64,000 bases of DNA from Motilibacter peucedani (GTDB lineage Bacteria > Actinomycetota > Actinomycetes > Motilibacterales > Motilibacteraceae). Of the stretch, positions 46,423-54,924 are shown piece after piece. The notes beneath the pieces are model-generated. The model was not told the origin of the DNA and ran no database searches. It saw nothing but the letters and a program-made list of their open reading frames with translations. The stretch's first letter is position 1, and every line of letters starts with the position of its first letter. The DNA lies in the NCBI RefSeq assembly GCF_003634695.1, contig NZ_RBWV01000010.1, forward strand, positions 620,001 through 684,000, read 5' to 3'. The position numbers and the translations under genes were made by a program.

Positions 46423-49344
46423 TCAGCGCTGGTCTGCGGGCACAGGGGTGACCAGGCCGCGCCGCTGCGCGATGACGACCGCCTCGGTGCGGCCGGCCGC
46501 GTGCAGCTTGGCCAGCACGTTGGAGACGTGCACGCTCACCGTCTTGGGGCTGATGAACAGCAGCGTGCTGATGTCGCGGTTGCTCCGGCCCTGCGCCAAC
46601 AGCTGGAGCACCTCGAGCTCGCGGGGCGTCAGCTGCTGCTCGCCGCCCGCGGGCGGTGCAGGAGCGCCCAGCTCGGCCAGTTCGGCGAGCAGCGGCGCAG
46701 CTCCCAGGGCGGAGGCGACCCGCCGAGAGAGGACCAGCTCGTGCTCGGCCTCCGCGGTCCGGCCGGCGGCGCGCAGGGCGGCAGCGAGACGCGTACGGCT
46801 GCGGGCCGTCTCGTAGACGTGCCCGGAGCGCTCGAAGCCGGCGACCGCAGCCGTCCACGCGTCCACCAGCTGCTCGCGTTCGACGCCCTCGTCGCCGGCC
46901 AGCCGGCGCAGCCGCAGGTGCTCGGCGCGCACCCGCGCCTGCCACGCGAGGAGCTCCGGACCGTGGCGCGAGGCCCGCTCCGCAGCGCGCTCGGCAGCCT
47001 CCACCAGCGGGGCGGCCTTCTCGAGCAGGTCGCCGCGCTCGGCGGCGTCGGAGCGGGCGGCGGCCGACGCGTACTGGCCGAGCAGGAGACCGCCGAAGCG
47101 GACGCGTGCGCCGAACTCCTCGCCGCCCCACAGCACCGCGATGCGGTGGACGGCGTCGCGGTGGACAGCCTCGGCGACGTCGAGCCGCCCGGCACCGCCG
47201 TAGAGGTCGATCCCCGCGCTCGCGCAGTTGACCGCGAGCAGGCCGTCGCGCTCCCACCAGGTCTGGAGAGCGGGGAGCCGGTCGAACGGCTGCTCGCCCC
47301 GACCGACCTGCACCAGCAGCGCGGCGCCCTCCAGCTCGGCCCGCGGCATCGGCGGTGCGTCGGTGCCCTCGGTCTCCAGCGCGACCAGCGCGGCGTCCCA
47401 CTGGCCCAAGGCGTAGCGCACGAGGCCGGACATCAGCCGGACCTCCAGCGCGTAGGCCGCCCAAGGCCGTCGCACGGCGACCGCCCTCGCCACACCCCGG
47501 TCGTAGACCACCCGCGCCTCCTCCATGCGCCCGGCCTCGTAGAGCACCGTGCCCAGGTTGAAGGTGCTGCGCATCTCGGCCAGCAGGTCGCCGGCCGCTG
47601 CTGCGTCGGACACGCTGAGCCTGAGCGCGTCCTCGGTGGCGTCGGCCGTCGCGTAGGAGCCCAGCCTCGCCAGTGTCGTCGTGGCGTCGGCGAGCACGGC
47701 GGGCAGGTCGAGCCGGCGTGCGAGCTCGGCGGCCTCCTGGGCGATGAGCACCGCCGCCGCGTCCTCGTCGGCCGCCGCGGTGGCACGGGCCTGCACCGCC
47801 AGCAGCTTGGCCCGCAGCTCGCCGGGCACCTGTGCCGGCTCCAGCGCCAGGGCGTCGGTGACCTCGCGCAGGCGGGGAGCGCCATCGTCGACCAGCAGCG
47901 CGGTCGCAGCCACCGCGTGCAGCAGCTCGGCGCGCAAGCGGGGGTCCACGTCGTCGGGCAGCGAGGCGAGCTGCTCCTCGACGAGGGCGAGGCCCCGGTG
48001 CAGGAGCCCGGCCGCGACCGCCGCCTCGGAGGCGCGCACCACCAGCGGCACCACCTCGTCGACCGGTGCGCTGCCCGGCCCGCCCTGGGCCAGCAGCTCG
48101 AGCACGTTCTCGAAGTGGCGGGCCGCCTCGGCGGGGCCACCGGCGGCGAGGGCCTCCTCGCCCGCGGCCTTGCTGGCCGCGATGGCGACGGGTACGTCTG
48201 ACGCCGCGCGGGCGTGCCGGGCGAGCTCGGCCGCCGTCCGGTCCACGGCTCCGCTGGACAAGACCTCGACGTACCTCCGGTGCCAGCGCACTCTCTCGCC
48301 GGGCAGCAGGTCGTCGTAGACCGCCTCCGCGAGCAGCGCGTGCCGGAACGCGTAGCCGTCGTGCCCCACCGGCACGAGCACGTTGCGGTCGACCGCGGCA
48401 CGCACCGCCTCGTCGAACTCCGGACCCTCCGGCCCGGCCACCGCCGCCAGGAGCGGGTGGCTCACCTGTCGGCCCGCGACCGACATGGCGCGCAGCAGCG
48501 TGCGCGCGGAGTCCGGCAGCGAGTCGAGGTGCAGCAGCAGCAGGTCGGCGAGGTCGGCCGAGAGCACCTGCTCGCCCCGGCGGGCGGCGGCGACCAGCTC
48601 CTCGGTGTAGAACGCGTTGCCCTCGGCGCGCTCGACGATGCCCGACACGACGTCGTCGGGGAGGCGGTCGGGCTCGAGCTCGAGGACCAGCCGGCGCACG
48701 TCGGTGCTGGGCAGCGGGCGCAGCGGCAGCCGGGTGACGCCGGGCAGCCGGGCCCAGCCGGCCGCGTCCGCCCGCAGCGGGTGGCGCCGGTGCAGGTCGT
48801 CGGTGCGGTAGGTCACCAGCAGGGCGGCGCGCGGGCCGGGTGAGCGGCTCAGCAGGTAGCCGAGCAGCTCGCGGGTGGAGGCGTCGGCCCAGTGCACGTC
48901 CTCGACGACCACGAGGAGGGGGCGGTCGCGGGCTGCCCGCTCCAGGGCGGCGGCGATCGCCTCGAAGACGGCGCCGCGCGAGTCGGGTCCGGCGGCCCGC
49001 CGACCGGGCAGCACGCGCGCGAGCGCCGGGTGCTCCTCCTGCACCGCGTCGAGCAGCCCCGGCAGCTCGGCAGCCAGCCGGCCCAGCGCCTCGGTGAAGG
49101 GCAGGTAGGGCAGCGCGTCGCCGCCGGAGTCGAGGCAGTGCCCCGCGACCACGAGCCAGCCGGCCGCCCTGGCCCGCGCCGCGGCCTCCGTGCAGAGCCG
49201 GGTCTTGCCGACGCCGGCGTCGCCCGCCAGCAGCACGGCGCGTCCCGGCACGGCCGGGTCGCCCACGCCCAGCGCGCCCAGCAGGGCGGTCAGCTCGTCG
49301 GCGCGCCCGACCAGCGCGGTCGTCGGCGCGACGGCAGGCTGCAT
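46423..49344 (-). CDS. Large LuxR-family (LAL) ATPase transcription regulator
   Basis: 973 residues. An N-terminal AAA/NACHT-like ATPase carries GDAGVGKTRL (Walker A, residues about 42-51) and LLVVVEDVHWADAST (Walker B, about 126-140). A long TPR-like middle region (repeated AAA, ALA helices) follows, then a C-terminal LuxR HTH (LTPRELEVLQLLAQGRSNRDISTLLFISPKTVSVHVSNV as landmark, about 905-945). LAL proteins such as MalT respond to an inducer and activate operons. Nothing adjacent is an obvious target except possibly the Rieske gene. The ATG at 49344 is a plausible start. Confidence 0.88.
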   Translation of the reverse strand: MQPAVAPTTALVGRADELTALLGALGVGDPAVPGRAVLLAGDAGVGKTRLCTEAAARARAAGWLVVAGHCLDSGGDALPYLPFTEALGRLAAELPGLLDAVQEEHPALARVLPGRRAAGPDSRGAVFEAIAAALERAARDRPLLVVVEDVHWADASTRELLGYLLSRSPGPRAALLVTYRTDDLHRRHPLRADAAGWARLPGVTRLPLRPLPSTDVRRLVLELEPDRLPDDVVSGIVERAEGNAFYTEELVAAARRGEQVLSADLADLLLLHLDSLPDSARTLLRAMSVAGRQVSHPLLAAVAGPEGPEFDEAVRAAVDRNVLVPVGHDGYAFRHALLAEAVYDDLLPGERVRWHRRYVEVLSSGAVDRTAAELARHARAASDVPVAIAASKAAGEEALAAGGPAEAARHFENVLELLAQGGPGSAPVDEVVPLVVRASEAAVAAGLLHRGLALVEEQLASLPDDVDPRLRAELLHAVAATALLVDDGAPRLREVTDALALEPAQVPGELRAKLLAVQARATAAADEDAAAVLIAQEAAELARRLDLPAVLADATTTLARLGSYATADATEDALRLSVSDAAAAGDLLAEMRSTFNLGTVLYEAGRMEEARVVYDRGVARAVAVRRPWAAYALEVRLMSGLVRYALGQWDAALVALETEGTDAPPMPRAELEGAALLVQVGRGEQPFDRLPALQTWWERDGLLAVNCASAGIDLYGGAGRLDVAEAVHRDAVHRIAVLWGGEEFGARVRFGGLLLGQYASAAARSDAAERGDLLEKAAPLVEAAERAAERASRHGPELLAWQARVRAEHLRLRRLAGDEGVEREQLVDAWTAAVAGFERSGHVYETARSRTRLAAALRAAGRTAEAEHELVLSRRVASALGAAPLLAELAELGAPAPPAGGEQQLTPRELEVLQLLAQGRSNRDISTLLFISPKTVSVHVSNVLAKLHAAGRTEAVVIAQRRGLVTPVPADQR

Positions 49345-49383
49345 GCGCCCATCTTGCCGGGTCGGGCCTCCGCCTCGCTCGGG

Positions 49384-49911
49384 TCAGCCGGCGACGACCT
49401 GCCCGTCGACCACGTGGACCGCTACCTCGGCGAGCGGACGCGGCGCCGGACCGCTGAGGTTCTTGCCCGTGGCGGCGTCGTAGACCGAGCCGTGGCAGGG
49501 GCAGTTGAAGGTCTTGCCGCCCGGGGCGACCGTGCAGCCCATGTGCGTGCAGATCGCCGAGAAGGCGACCACGGTGCCCGCCGTCGGCTGCGAGAGCAGG
49601 ATCGGCTTGCCGTCGGGGCCCTTCGCCGACACCGAGCCGCCCACCGGGATGTCGCTGACGTTGCCCAGGGCCGCAGCCGAGCCGCTGGCGGCCGGACCGC
49701 CCGTCGCCGACGCGTCGGCCGAGCCGGCCGGGCTGCTGGGCACTGCGGACGCCGCGTCGGCGGGCGCCGCGGCCGCACCCCGGTCGCCGCTGCTGCTGCC
49801 GCCGCAAGCCGCCAGGGCCAGCAGCCCTGCACCGCCGCCGGCGACCGCGAGGAAGGTGCGGCGGTCAGGGACGGGCGCGCTCTCGCGCGGCTGCGGTCGC
49901 TCGCTGGTCAT
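49384..49911 (-). CDS. Tat-exported Rieske [2Fe-2S] lipoprotein
   Basis: 175 residues. A twin-arginine signal (RR at residues 17-18, PDRRTFLAVAGGGAG) ends in a lipobox LAAC (Cys 36), so it is a membrane-anchored extracytoplasmic protein. A Ser/Ala/Gly linker of about 45 residues leads to a Rieske domain: C121-T-H123 and C137-x2-H140, with Cys 126 and Cys 139 for the disulfide bridge. Small Rieske proteins carry electrons at high potential; the partner is unknown. ATG 49911 chosen because the Tat motif starts directly after it; a weak ribosome site precedes. Confidence 0.92.
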   Translation of the reverse strand: MTSERPQPRESAPVPDRRTFLAVAGGGAGLLALAACGGSSSGDRGAAAAPADAASAVPSSPAGSADASATGGPAASGSAAALGNVSDIPVGGSVSAKGPDGKPILLSQPTAGTVVAFSAICTHMGCTVAPGGKTFNCPCHGSVYDAATGKNLSGPAPRPLAEVAVHVVDGQVVAG

Positions 49912-49976
49912 CGGGTTCTCCCTGCGTCGGCGGGTCTCTCTGACCCACCGGCATACGGCCCGCCGGCCCGTCGCGT

Positions 49977-51080
49977 TCAGCGCGACGCGTAGGCCTCCAG
50001 CTCGTCGCGCACGGCGGAGGAGAACGCGTCGATGTCGGCCTCGGTCGTGTCGAAGGTCGTCATCCAGCGGACCTCGCCGGTCGCCTCGTCCCAGACGTAG
50101 AAGCGGAAGCGCTCCTGCAGCCGCTGGGTCACCTCGGCGGGCAGCACGGCGAAGACCGCGTTGGCCTGCACCGGCCGCACCACCTGCAGGCCGGGGAGGC
50201 CGGACACCGCCTCGGCGAGCCGGGTGGCCATCGCGTTGGCGTGCGAGGCGTTGCGCAGCCACAGGTCGCCGCTGAGCAGCGCGTCGAACTGCGCGGAGAT
50301 GAAGCGCATCTTGGAGGCCAGCTGCATGGCGGACTTGCGCACCCACAGCATGCCCGGGACGGCCGCCGGGTCGAGGACGACGACGACCTCGCCCATCATC
50401 AGCCCGTTCTTGGTGCCCCCGAACGACACGATGTCGACCCCGACCTCGGAGGTGAAGGCCGCGAAGTCGACGCCCAGACCGGCGGCCGCGTTGGAGATGC
50501 GGGCGCCGTCGAGGTGGACGCGCATGCCCTTGGAGTGGGCGTGCGCGCAGATCGCGGCGATCTCGTCGACGGTGTAGCGGGTGCCGAGCTCGGTGGTCTG
50601 CGTGATGGAGACGACCTGCGGCTGGGCGCGGTGCTCGTCGTCGAAGCCGCGCGCCTCGATGTCGATGAGCTCGGGGGTCAGCTTGCCGTCGGGCGTCGGC
50701 ACGGTCAGCAGCTTGAGCCCGCCGACCTTCTCGGGCGCGCCGGACTCGTCGACGTGGATGTGGGCGCTGGCCGCGCAGACGACCGAGGCCCACCGGTCGG
50801 TGAGCGCCTGCAGCGAGACGACGTTGGCCCCGGTGCCGTTGAACACCGGGAACACCTCGGCGCGCGGGCCGAAGTGCCCGCGGAAGACGTCCTGCAGGTG
50901 GGCGGTGTAGACGTCGCCGCCGTAGGAGGTCTGGTGCCCGCCGTTGGCCGCCGCGATCGCCTCGAGCACCTCCGGGTGCACGCCGGAGTAGTTGTCGCTG
51001 GCGAACCCCCGCGACCCGGGGTCGTGGCGCCGCACGGGCGAGGAGGCGGGCGAGCTGGTGGCGAGCAGGTCGGTGGTCAC
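49977..51080 (-). CDS. Low-specificity L-threonine aldolase
   Basis: 367 residues, PLP-dependent fold type I. The PLP lysine is in VSFGGTKNGLMMGE (near residue 220), and the His-rich HVDESG and HLDGARISNAAAGLG segments match threonine aldolases/beta-eliminating lyases. They cleave L-threonine or L-allo-threonine to glycine and acetaldehyde. GTG 51080 overlaps the upstream SDR stop by 4 bp (GTGA). It is the third gene of the DUF6421-SDR-aldolase operon. The assay specificity is not predictable. Confidence 0.88.
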   Translation of the reverse strand: MTTDLLATSSPASSPVRRHDPGSRGFASDNYSGVHPEVLEAIAAANGGHQTSYGGDVYTAHLQDVFRGHFGPRAEVFPVFNGTGANVVSLQALTDRWASVVCAASAHIHVDESGAPEKVGGLKLLTVPTPDGKLTPELIDIEARGFDDEHRAQPQVVSITQTTELGTRYTVDEIAAICAHAHSKGMRVHLDGARISNAAAGLGVDFAAFTSEVGVDIVSFGGTKNGLMMGEVVVVLDPAAVPGMLWVRKSAMQLASKMRFISAQFDALLSGDLWLRNASHANAMATRLAEAVSGLPGLQVVRPVQANAVFAVLPAEVTQRLQERFRFYVWDEATGEVRWMTTFDTTEADIDAFSSAVRDELEAYASR

Positions 51081-51754
51081 CGGGCCAAGATAATGCGCGA
51101 GCCGTTGAGCTCGGCGGCGTCGGTGTCCCAGAGCCTGGCGACGGAGTCGGCCAGCTCGTCGACGTCGGTGGACCCGGCGTAGGAGGCGTCGGGCCGCTCC
51201 TGCCGCATCGCCTCGGTGACCAGGGCCTTCACGACCAGCACCGCCGCAGCAGCCCGCTGCGGGGTGGGATCGGCCTTGCGGCCGGACTGGCTGCGCCGGA
51301 AGGAGTCGGCGAGCGCGAACGTCCAGGCCTCGGCGGCCGCCTTCGCCGACGCGTACGCTGCGCCGCCCGCCGTCGGCGACGTCACGGCCGTCGCCGACAC
51401 GATCGCGAACCGGGCGGCCGGGCTCGCGACGAGCGCGTCGTGGAACGCGAGGCTGACGTGCTGCAGCGTGCGGACGAGCTGGCCGTGGAGCCACTCGGCG
51501 TCGGCGGTGCTCGCGTCGGTGAAGGTCTTCGCGCCGCGCCACCCGCCGACCAGGTGGACGACTCCGTCGACCCGGCCGTGCTCCCGCTCGACCCAGCGGG
51601 CCCACTCCCGGGTCGCGGCCTCGTCGAGGAGGTCGACCGTGCGGCGGTCAGCTGCGACGACGTTGGCACCACTGCGTACCAGTCGTCGGACGACGGCCTG
51701 GCCGGCGCCGCCGCCGGCGCCGGTCACCACGACGACCGAGTCGGACAGGCTCAC
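51077..51754 (-). CDS. Short-chain dehydrogenase/reductase of the DUF6421 operon
   Basis: 225 residues. Cofactor motif VVTGAGGGAGQAV (residues 9-21), ADRRTVDLLDE, a VDGVVHLVGGWRG segment in place of NNAG, Ser in VSATAVTSP and YASAKAAAEAW (YxxxK). It resembles the small SDRs linked to multidomain operons. The GTG overlaps the DUF6421 stop (GTGA) and its own stop overlaps the aldolase start, giving a fully coupled three-gene unit. A reducing role on a hydroxy or keto group of the aldolase product is a guess. Confidence 0.8.
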   Translation of the reverse strand: MSLSDSVVVVTGAGGGAGQAVVRRLVRSGANVVAADRRTVDLLDEAATREWARWVEREHGRVDGVVHLVGGWRGAKTFTDASTADAEWLHGQLVRTLQHVSLAFHDALVASPAARFAIVSATAVTSPTAGGAAYASAKAAAEAWTFALADSFRRSQSGRKADPTPQRAAAAVLVVKALVTEAMRQERPDASYAGSTDVDELADSVARLWDTDAAELNGSRIILAR

Positions 51755-53103
51755 GCGCGGATGCCGGCGGTCGACTCGATCACGGGCCCGATCTTCTTCG
51801 ACAGCGCCTCGAAGAACATGCTGAGCGGGAACTCGTCGGCCATCACCGCGTTGGTGAGCTCCTTGGGCGGCCCGTCGAGCGGCAGGGCGGCGCGGCCCTG
51901 CGCCCAGCGGGACGCGGGGTGCGGCTCGACGTAGGTCGTGACGAGGTCGTAGGCGGCCAGCCAGTGCGAGACCTTGGGCCGGTCGATGCTGCGCCAGTAG
52001 AGGTCCTCGATCTGCTCGAGCAGCGCGATCACCACCTCCGGCAGCGCCTCCCAGTCGATGCTGAGCCGGCTGTCGGTCCAGTTGAGGACGCGGCGCCGGT
52101 GCAGGAACGCGAACAGGAGCTGGCCGCCGAGCCCGTCGTAGTTGCGCACCCGCGACCCGGCGAGCGGGAAGCGCAGGCCGCGGTCGAGGACGATGGCGTA
52201 CTGCGCGAGCCGGGCTCCCGCGACGCCCTCGCGCTCGAGCTCGACGGCCGCGCGGAACGCGGTGAGGTCGCAGCGCAGCTCCTCGAGCGCGTAGAGCCAG
52301 AAGGGCATGCGCTGCTTGATCATGAACGGGTCGAACGGCAGGTCGCCGCGCATGTGGGTGCGGTCGTGGATGACGTCCCAGAGCACGAAGGTCTCCTGGG
52401 CGAGCTGCTGGTCGGCGAGCAGCGCGGCGGCGTCGTCGGGCAGCTCGAGCCGGGTCGTCTCGACCGCGGCGGAGATGACCCGCCGGAAGCGGGCGGCCTC
52501 GCGGTCGCAGAAGATCGCGCCCCACGTGAAGCGGGGGATCTCGCGCACGCTCACGGTCTCGGGGAAGAGCACGGCGGAGTTGGTGTCGTAGCCCGCGGTG
52601 AAGTCGACGAACGTGACGGGCACGAACATCGGGTTGCCGTAGCGGGTGGTCTCGAGCTCGGCGACCCAGCTGGGCCAGAACACCCGCACCAGCAGCGCCT
52701 CGAGGTGGCGGTCGGGGTTGCCGTTCTGGGTGTACATGGGGAAGACGACGAGGTGCTCGACGCCGTCGTCGCGGGCGCTCTCGGGGTGGAAGGCCAGCAG
52801 CGAGTCGAGGAAGTCGGGCTTGCCCAGGCCCTCGTCGGACCACCGGCGCAGGTCCGCCACCAGCGCCGTGAGGTAGTCGGCGTCGTGCGGGTAGGCCGGC
52901 GCCAGCTCCTCGACCGACGCGACCACGCGCGCGACCAGCGCCTGCGCCGCGGCGAGGTCGTGGGCGGCGGCGTCGACCGAGCCGTCGGGGGACAGCGACG
53001 GGCGCAGCTGCTCCACCGCGTCCTTGAGCGCCAGCCACGCCGGCGTTCCTGCCGTCGCGCGCTCGGCGCCTGCCACCAACCCGGGCATCTCGGACAGCGT
53101 CAT
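51751..53103 (-). CDS. DUF6421-family protein with an HDxxH motif
   Basis: 450 residues, no signal peptide. I recognise the family only as DUF6421, an actinobacterial group of unknown function. Residues 246-250 read HDRTH, an HExxH-like motif with Asp for Glu, and EELRCD follows at 274-279, the spacing of a gluzincin third ligand; I therefore suspect a metal-binding hydrolase. Other conserved-looking stretches are FPMYTQNGNPDRHLEALLVR (near 121) and DWEALPEVVIALLEQIEDLYWR (C-terminal third). ATG 53103 has AGGAGGAG upstream. First gene of the operon with the SDR and threonine aldolase. Confidence 0.7.
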   Translation of the reverse strand: MTLSEMPGLVAGAERATAGTPAWLALKDAVEQLRPSLSPDGSVDAAAHDLAAAQALVARVVASVEELAPAYPHDADYLTALVADLRRWSDEGLGKPDFLDSLLAFHPESARDDGVEHLVVFPMYTQNGNPDRHLEALLVRVFWPSWVAELETTRYGNPMFVPVTFVDFTAGYDTNSAVLFPETVSVREIPRFTWGAIFCDREAARFRRVISAAVETTRLELPDDAAALLADQQLAQETFVLWDVIHDRTHMRGDLPFDPFMIKQRMPFWLYALEELRCDLTAFRAAVELEREGVAGARLAQYAIVLDRGLRFPLAGSRVRNYDGLGGQLLFAFLHRRRVLNWTDSRLSIDWEALPEVVIALLEQIEDLYWRSIDRPKVSHWLAAYDLVTTYVEPHPASRWAQGRAALPLDGPPKELTNAVMADEFPLSMFFEALSKKIGPVIESTAGIRA

Positions 53104-53195
53104 GGGCTGTCTCCTCCTCGTGACACGGGCGCAGGATCTCTGCGCGCTGGACGAGGCCGACTCTAGTGCCGGAGGACGCCCCGGGCGATCAACGT

Positions 53196-53600
53196 CTAGG
53201 ACCGCGCAGCGGCGCCCCAGCCGTGGAAGCGGTCGACCTCGATCCAGGCGCTGACGCGTCCGCGGTCGCGGTTGGGGTAGTCGCCGCCGCCGTAGTGGCG
53301 CGAGAGGCGGTCGATGTCGGAGAGGTCGGTGTCGTCGCGGAGCTCGACGACCCGGCCCTGCAGGCTGACGTGGGTGTACCAGTCGTCCTTCGCCAGCGCG
53401 GTCAGGCTCACCCGCGGGTCGGCCCGCAGGTAGTCCAGGCGCTTGCGGCCCTCGTCCATGTTGACGAGGATGCGGTCGCCGTCGAGGAGGTACCAGGTCG
53501 CCACCGACACCGGGGCGCCGTCGGGACGCAGCGTCGTGATGACGGCGGGGTTCGGCTGCGCCAGCAGCGCTCGCAGGTCGTCGGGCAGGGCGGTGCTCAC
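53196..53600 (-). CDS. PPOX-class F420/FMN-dependent oxidoreductase (pyridoxamine-oxidase fold)
   Basis: 134 residues. The split-barrel fold is recognised by NPAVITTLRPDGAPVSVATWYLLDG (near 12-36), ILVNMDEGRKRLDYLRADPRVSLTAL and VQ-type strand LQGRVVELRDD. Such proteins use F420 or FMN and in actinobacteria often reduce or oxidise small aromatics or biliverdin-like compounds. GTG 53600 has GAGGAG 6 nt upstream. It has a good frame downstream of the DUF6421 operon but is separate (about 92 nt gap). Confidence 0.85.
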   Translation of the reverse strand: MSTALPDDLRALLAQPNPAVITTLRPDGAPVSVATWYLLDGDRILVNMDEGRKRLDYLRADPRVSLTALAKDDWYTHVSLQGRVVELRDDTDLSDIDRLSRHYGGGDYPNRDRGRVSAWIEVDRFHGWGAAARS

Positions 53601-53691
53601 GGGTGCTCCTCGGGCGCGGGGTCTTCGTACGCGGCACACCGTACGCCGGTCGTCCTGCCGCTGTGCCGCGGCAGGACGACCGGCTGCGCGA

Positions 53692-53844
53692 CTAGTCGCC
53701 GACCTCGGGGCGGACCGTCGGCTCCGCGCCGTCGTGCTTGGCGCGACGGGCGTCGTAGACGAAGCTGAGGGCGGGCACGACGAACATCGCGCACACGATG
53801 GCGAGCATCCCGAGGACGCCCCACCAGTCCATCTGTGAGCTCAT
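53692..53844 (-). CDS. Small single-span membrane protein
   Basis: 50 residues. One hydrophobic helix (WGVLGMLAIVCAMFVVPALSFVY, residues 8-30) is followed by a charged C-tail DARRAKHDGAEPTVRPEVGD. The ATG at 53844 has GAGGAGACAGAG upstream. Unknown function. The gene with its ribosome-binding site is convincing despite the short length. Confidence 0.6.
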   Translation of the reverse strand: MSSQMDWWGVLGMLAIVCAMFVVPALSFVYDARRAKHDGAEPTVRPEVGD

Positions 53845-53912
53845 GGGCTCTGTCTCCTCGCGCAGTGCGGGCAGGGGGAGCCCCGGTGCAGGCGGGAGTG
53901 CCCCACGCAGGG

Positions 53913-54311
53913 CTAGGCGCAGAGCGGGAGCAGCGGAGGCCCGCGGGCCGGCGCGGTGTCCGACCGCGGGGCGAGCGGCGCGGCGCAGGCACCGAGGAAC
54001 CGGCGCCGCCGGGCGGCGAGCACCACGGTCCACGCGAGCGGCAGCAGCGCGGCCGCGGCGGGGCCGGTGGGCAGCTCGTGGCGGGCGACGGCACGGCCGG
54101 CGCGGGCAGGCAGCTGGGGAAGGACCGAGAGCACCGCGCCGAGCGCATCAGGTGCGGCCCGGACCTCCGTCAGCGCGGCGGTCGCGGACCCGGCGGGAGC
54201 GGTCGGGCCGACCTGCGGCGCTGCCGCGGCGCCGGAGAGCACCAGGCCCAGCAGGAGGAGCAGCGTACGCAGCCGGCGCGCCACCTGCGCGCCACGGACC
54301 GTGCTCCCCAT
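53913..54311 (-). CDS. Hypothetical membrane protein
   Basis: 132 residues. An N-terminal hydrophobic stretch (RTLLLLLGLVLSGAAAA) and a second near residues 83-97 (AAALLPLAWTVVLAA) flank an Ala/Pro/Arg-rich region. The final third is basic and proline-rich. No family recognised. ATG 54311 has TACCCT 6 nt upstream with no ribosome site, a leaderless layout. The reading-frame use agrees with GC codon bias but the family evidence is weak. Confidence 0.5.
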   Translation of the reverse strand: MGSTVRGAQVARRLRTLLLLLGLVLSGAAAAPQVGPTAPAGSATAALTEVRAAPDALGAVLSVLPQLPARAGRAVARHELPTGPAAAALLPLAWTVVLAARRRRFLGACAAPLAPRSDTAPARGPPLLPLCA

Positions 54312-54317
54312 CGCTCC

Positions 54318-54323
54318 AGGGTA
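54318..54323 (-). promoter_or_regulatory. -10 hexamer for a leaderless membrane-protein transcript
   Basis: On the minus strand TACCCT lies 6 nt before ATG 54311. Confidence 0.4.
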
Positions 54324-54355
54324 TCCGGGGCGACGAGGGCGCAGGGCCCGCGAGC

Positions 54356-54400
54356 AGTGCCGTCGGGGGAATCGAACCTCCCGCTGCACCCATGCTCGAC
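54356..54400 (-). other. tRNA-like T-arm in the gap between two minus-strand genes
   Basis: On the minus strand GGAGG-TTCGATT-CCCCC forms a T-arm-like hairpin (one A-C mismatch in the stem), followed by ACGGCAC and T, as at the 3' end of a tRNA. The 5' partner GCGCCGT occurs about 100 nt away with one mismatch, but no convincing D- or anticodon arm is seen. It may be a tRNA remnant or a chance match. Confidence 0.2.
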
Positions 54401-54499
54401 TGCCACGCTCAGGGAACGTCGTCTTTCGGCGGTCTCCCACCAGCGCATCCAGGGACGGCGCTTCATTCAACCCCTGATGGGTCGCGGGCATTCCGCCGG

Positions 54500-54781
54500 T
54501 CAGGGCCTCGGGTAGCCGTCGCCGAGCCGGGTCGGCGGCCGGAAGCCCACCTGGGCGCTGACGGGCAGCGTCGTCGGCGGCTGCACGACGGAGGCGGTCG
54601 GGCCCGGCCGCGGCCCCTCGCCACCTCTCTGCACGACCGGGTCAGCGGGCGAGACCGCGACCAGCCCCGCCGCCACGACGACGGCCGCCACCAGCTGGGT
54701 CGGCCGGGGGAGCGCCAGCCGGGGCAGCGTCGGCAGGACGGTCAGCGCGGAGGGGGACAGGTGCAGCGGCGTGGCGTTCAT
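54500..54781 (-). CDS. Hypothetical small protein with one hydrophobic segment
   Basis: 93 residues. A hydrophobic stretch (TQLVAAVVVAAGLVAVS, about 28-44) is flanked by a Pro/Leu-rich N-terminus and a Pro/Gly/Arg-rich tail. GAGGAAG precedes ATG 54781. No family recognised. The neighbouring gene on the minus strand is the equally orphan membrane protein at 53913-54311. Confidence 0.5.
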   Translation of the reverse strand: MNATPLHLSPSALTVLPTLPRLALPRPTQLVAAVVVAAGLVAVSPADPVVQRGGEGPRPGPTASVVQPPTTLPVSAQVGFRPPTRLGDGYPRP

Positions 54782-54924
54782 GGCGGCTTCCTCGGGCGGT
54801 CTCGGTGTCTCGTGCCGACCCTGCTCCGTCCTGCTTGCGAACCACCTGTAGCCGGATTGGGGACCACTTGGAACGGCCCGCAAGACACTCGCGCCGAGGC
54901 CCTGCCCTGCACCATGCTGGGTCC

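Noticed and set aside
46501-48201. Plus-strand open frame of 566 codons inside the LuxR-family gene
   Set aside because: It is antisense to a well-supported protein and shows only repetitive His/Gln/Arg sequence.
54356-54461. Complete tRNA or tmRNA gene
   Set aside because: Only a T-arm and a mismatched acceptor pairing are visible; the 106-nt span has no D or anticodon arm. Kept as a low-confidence note only.
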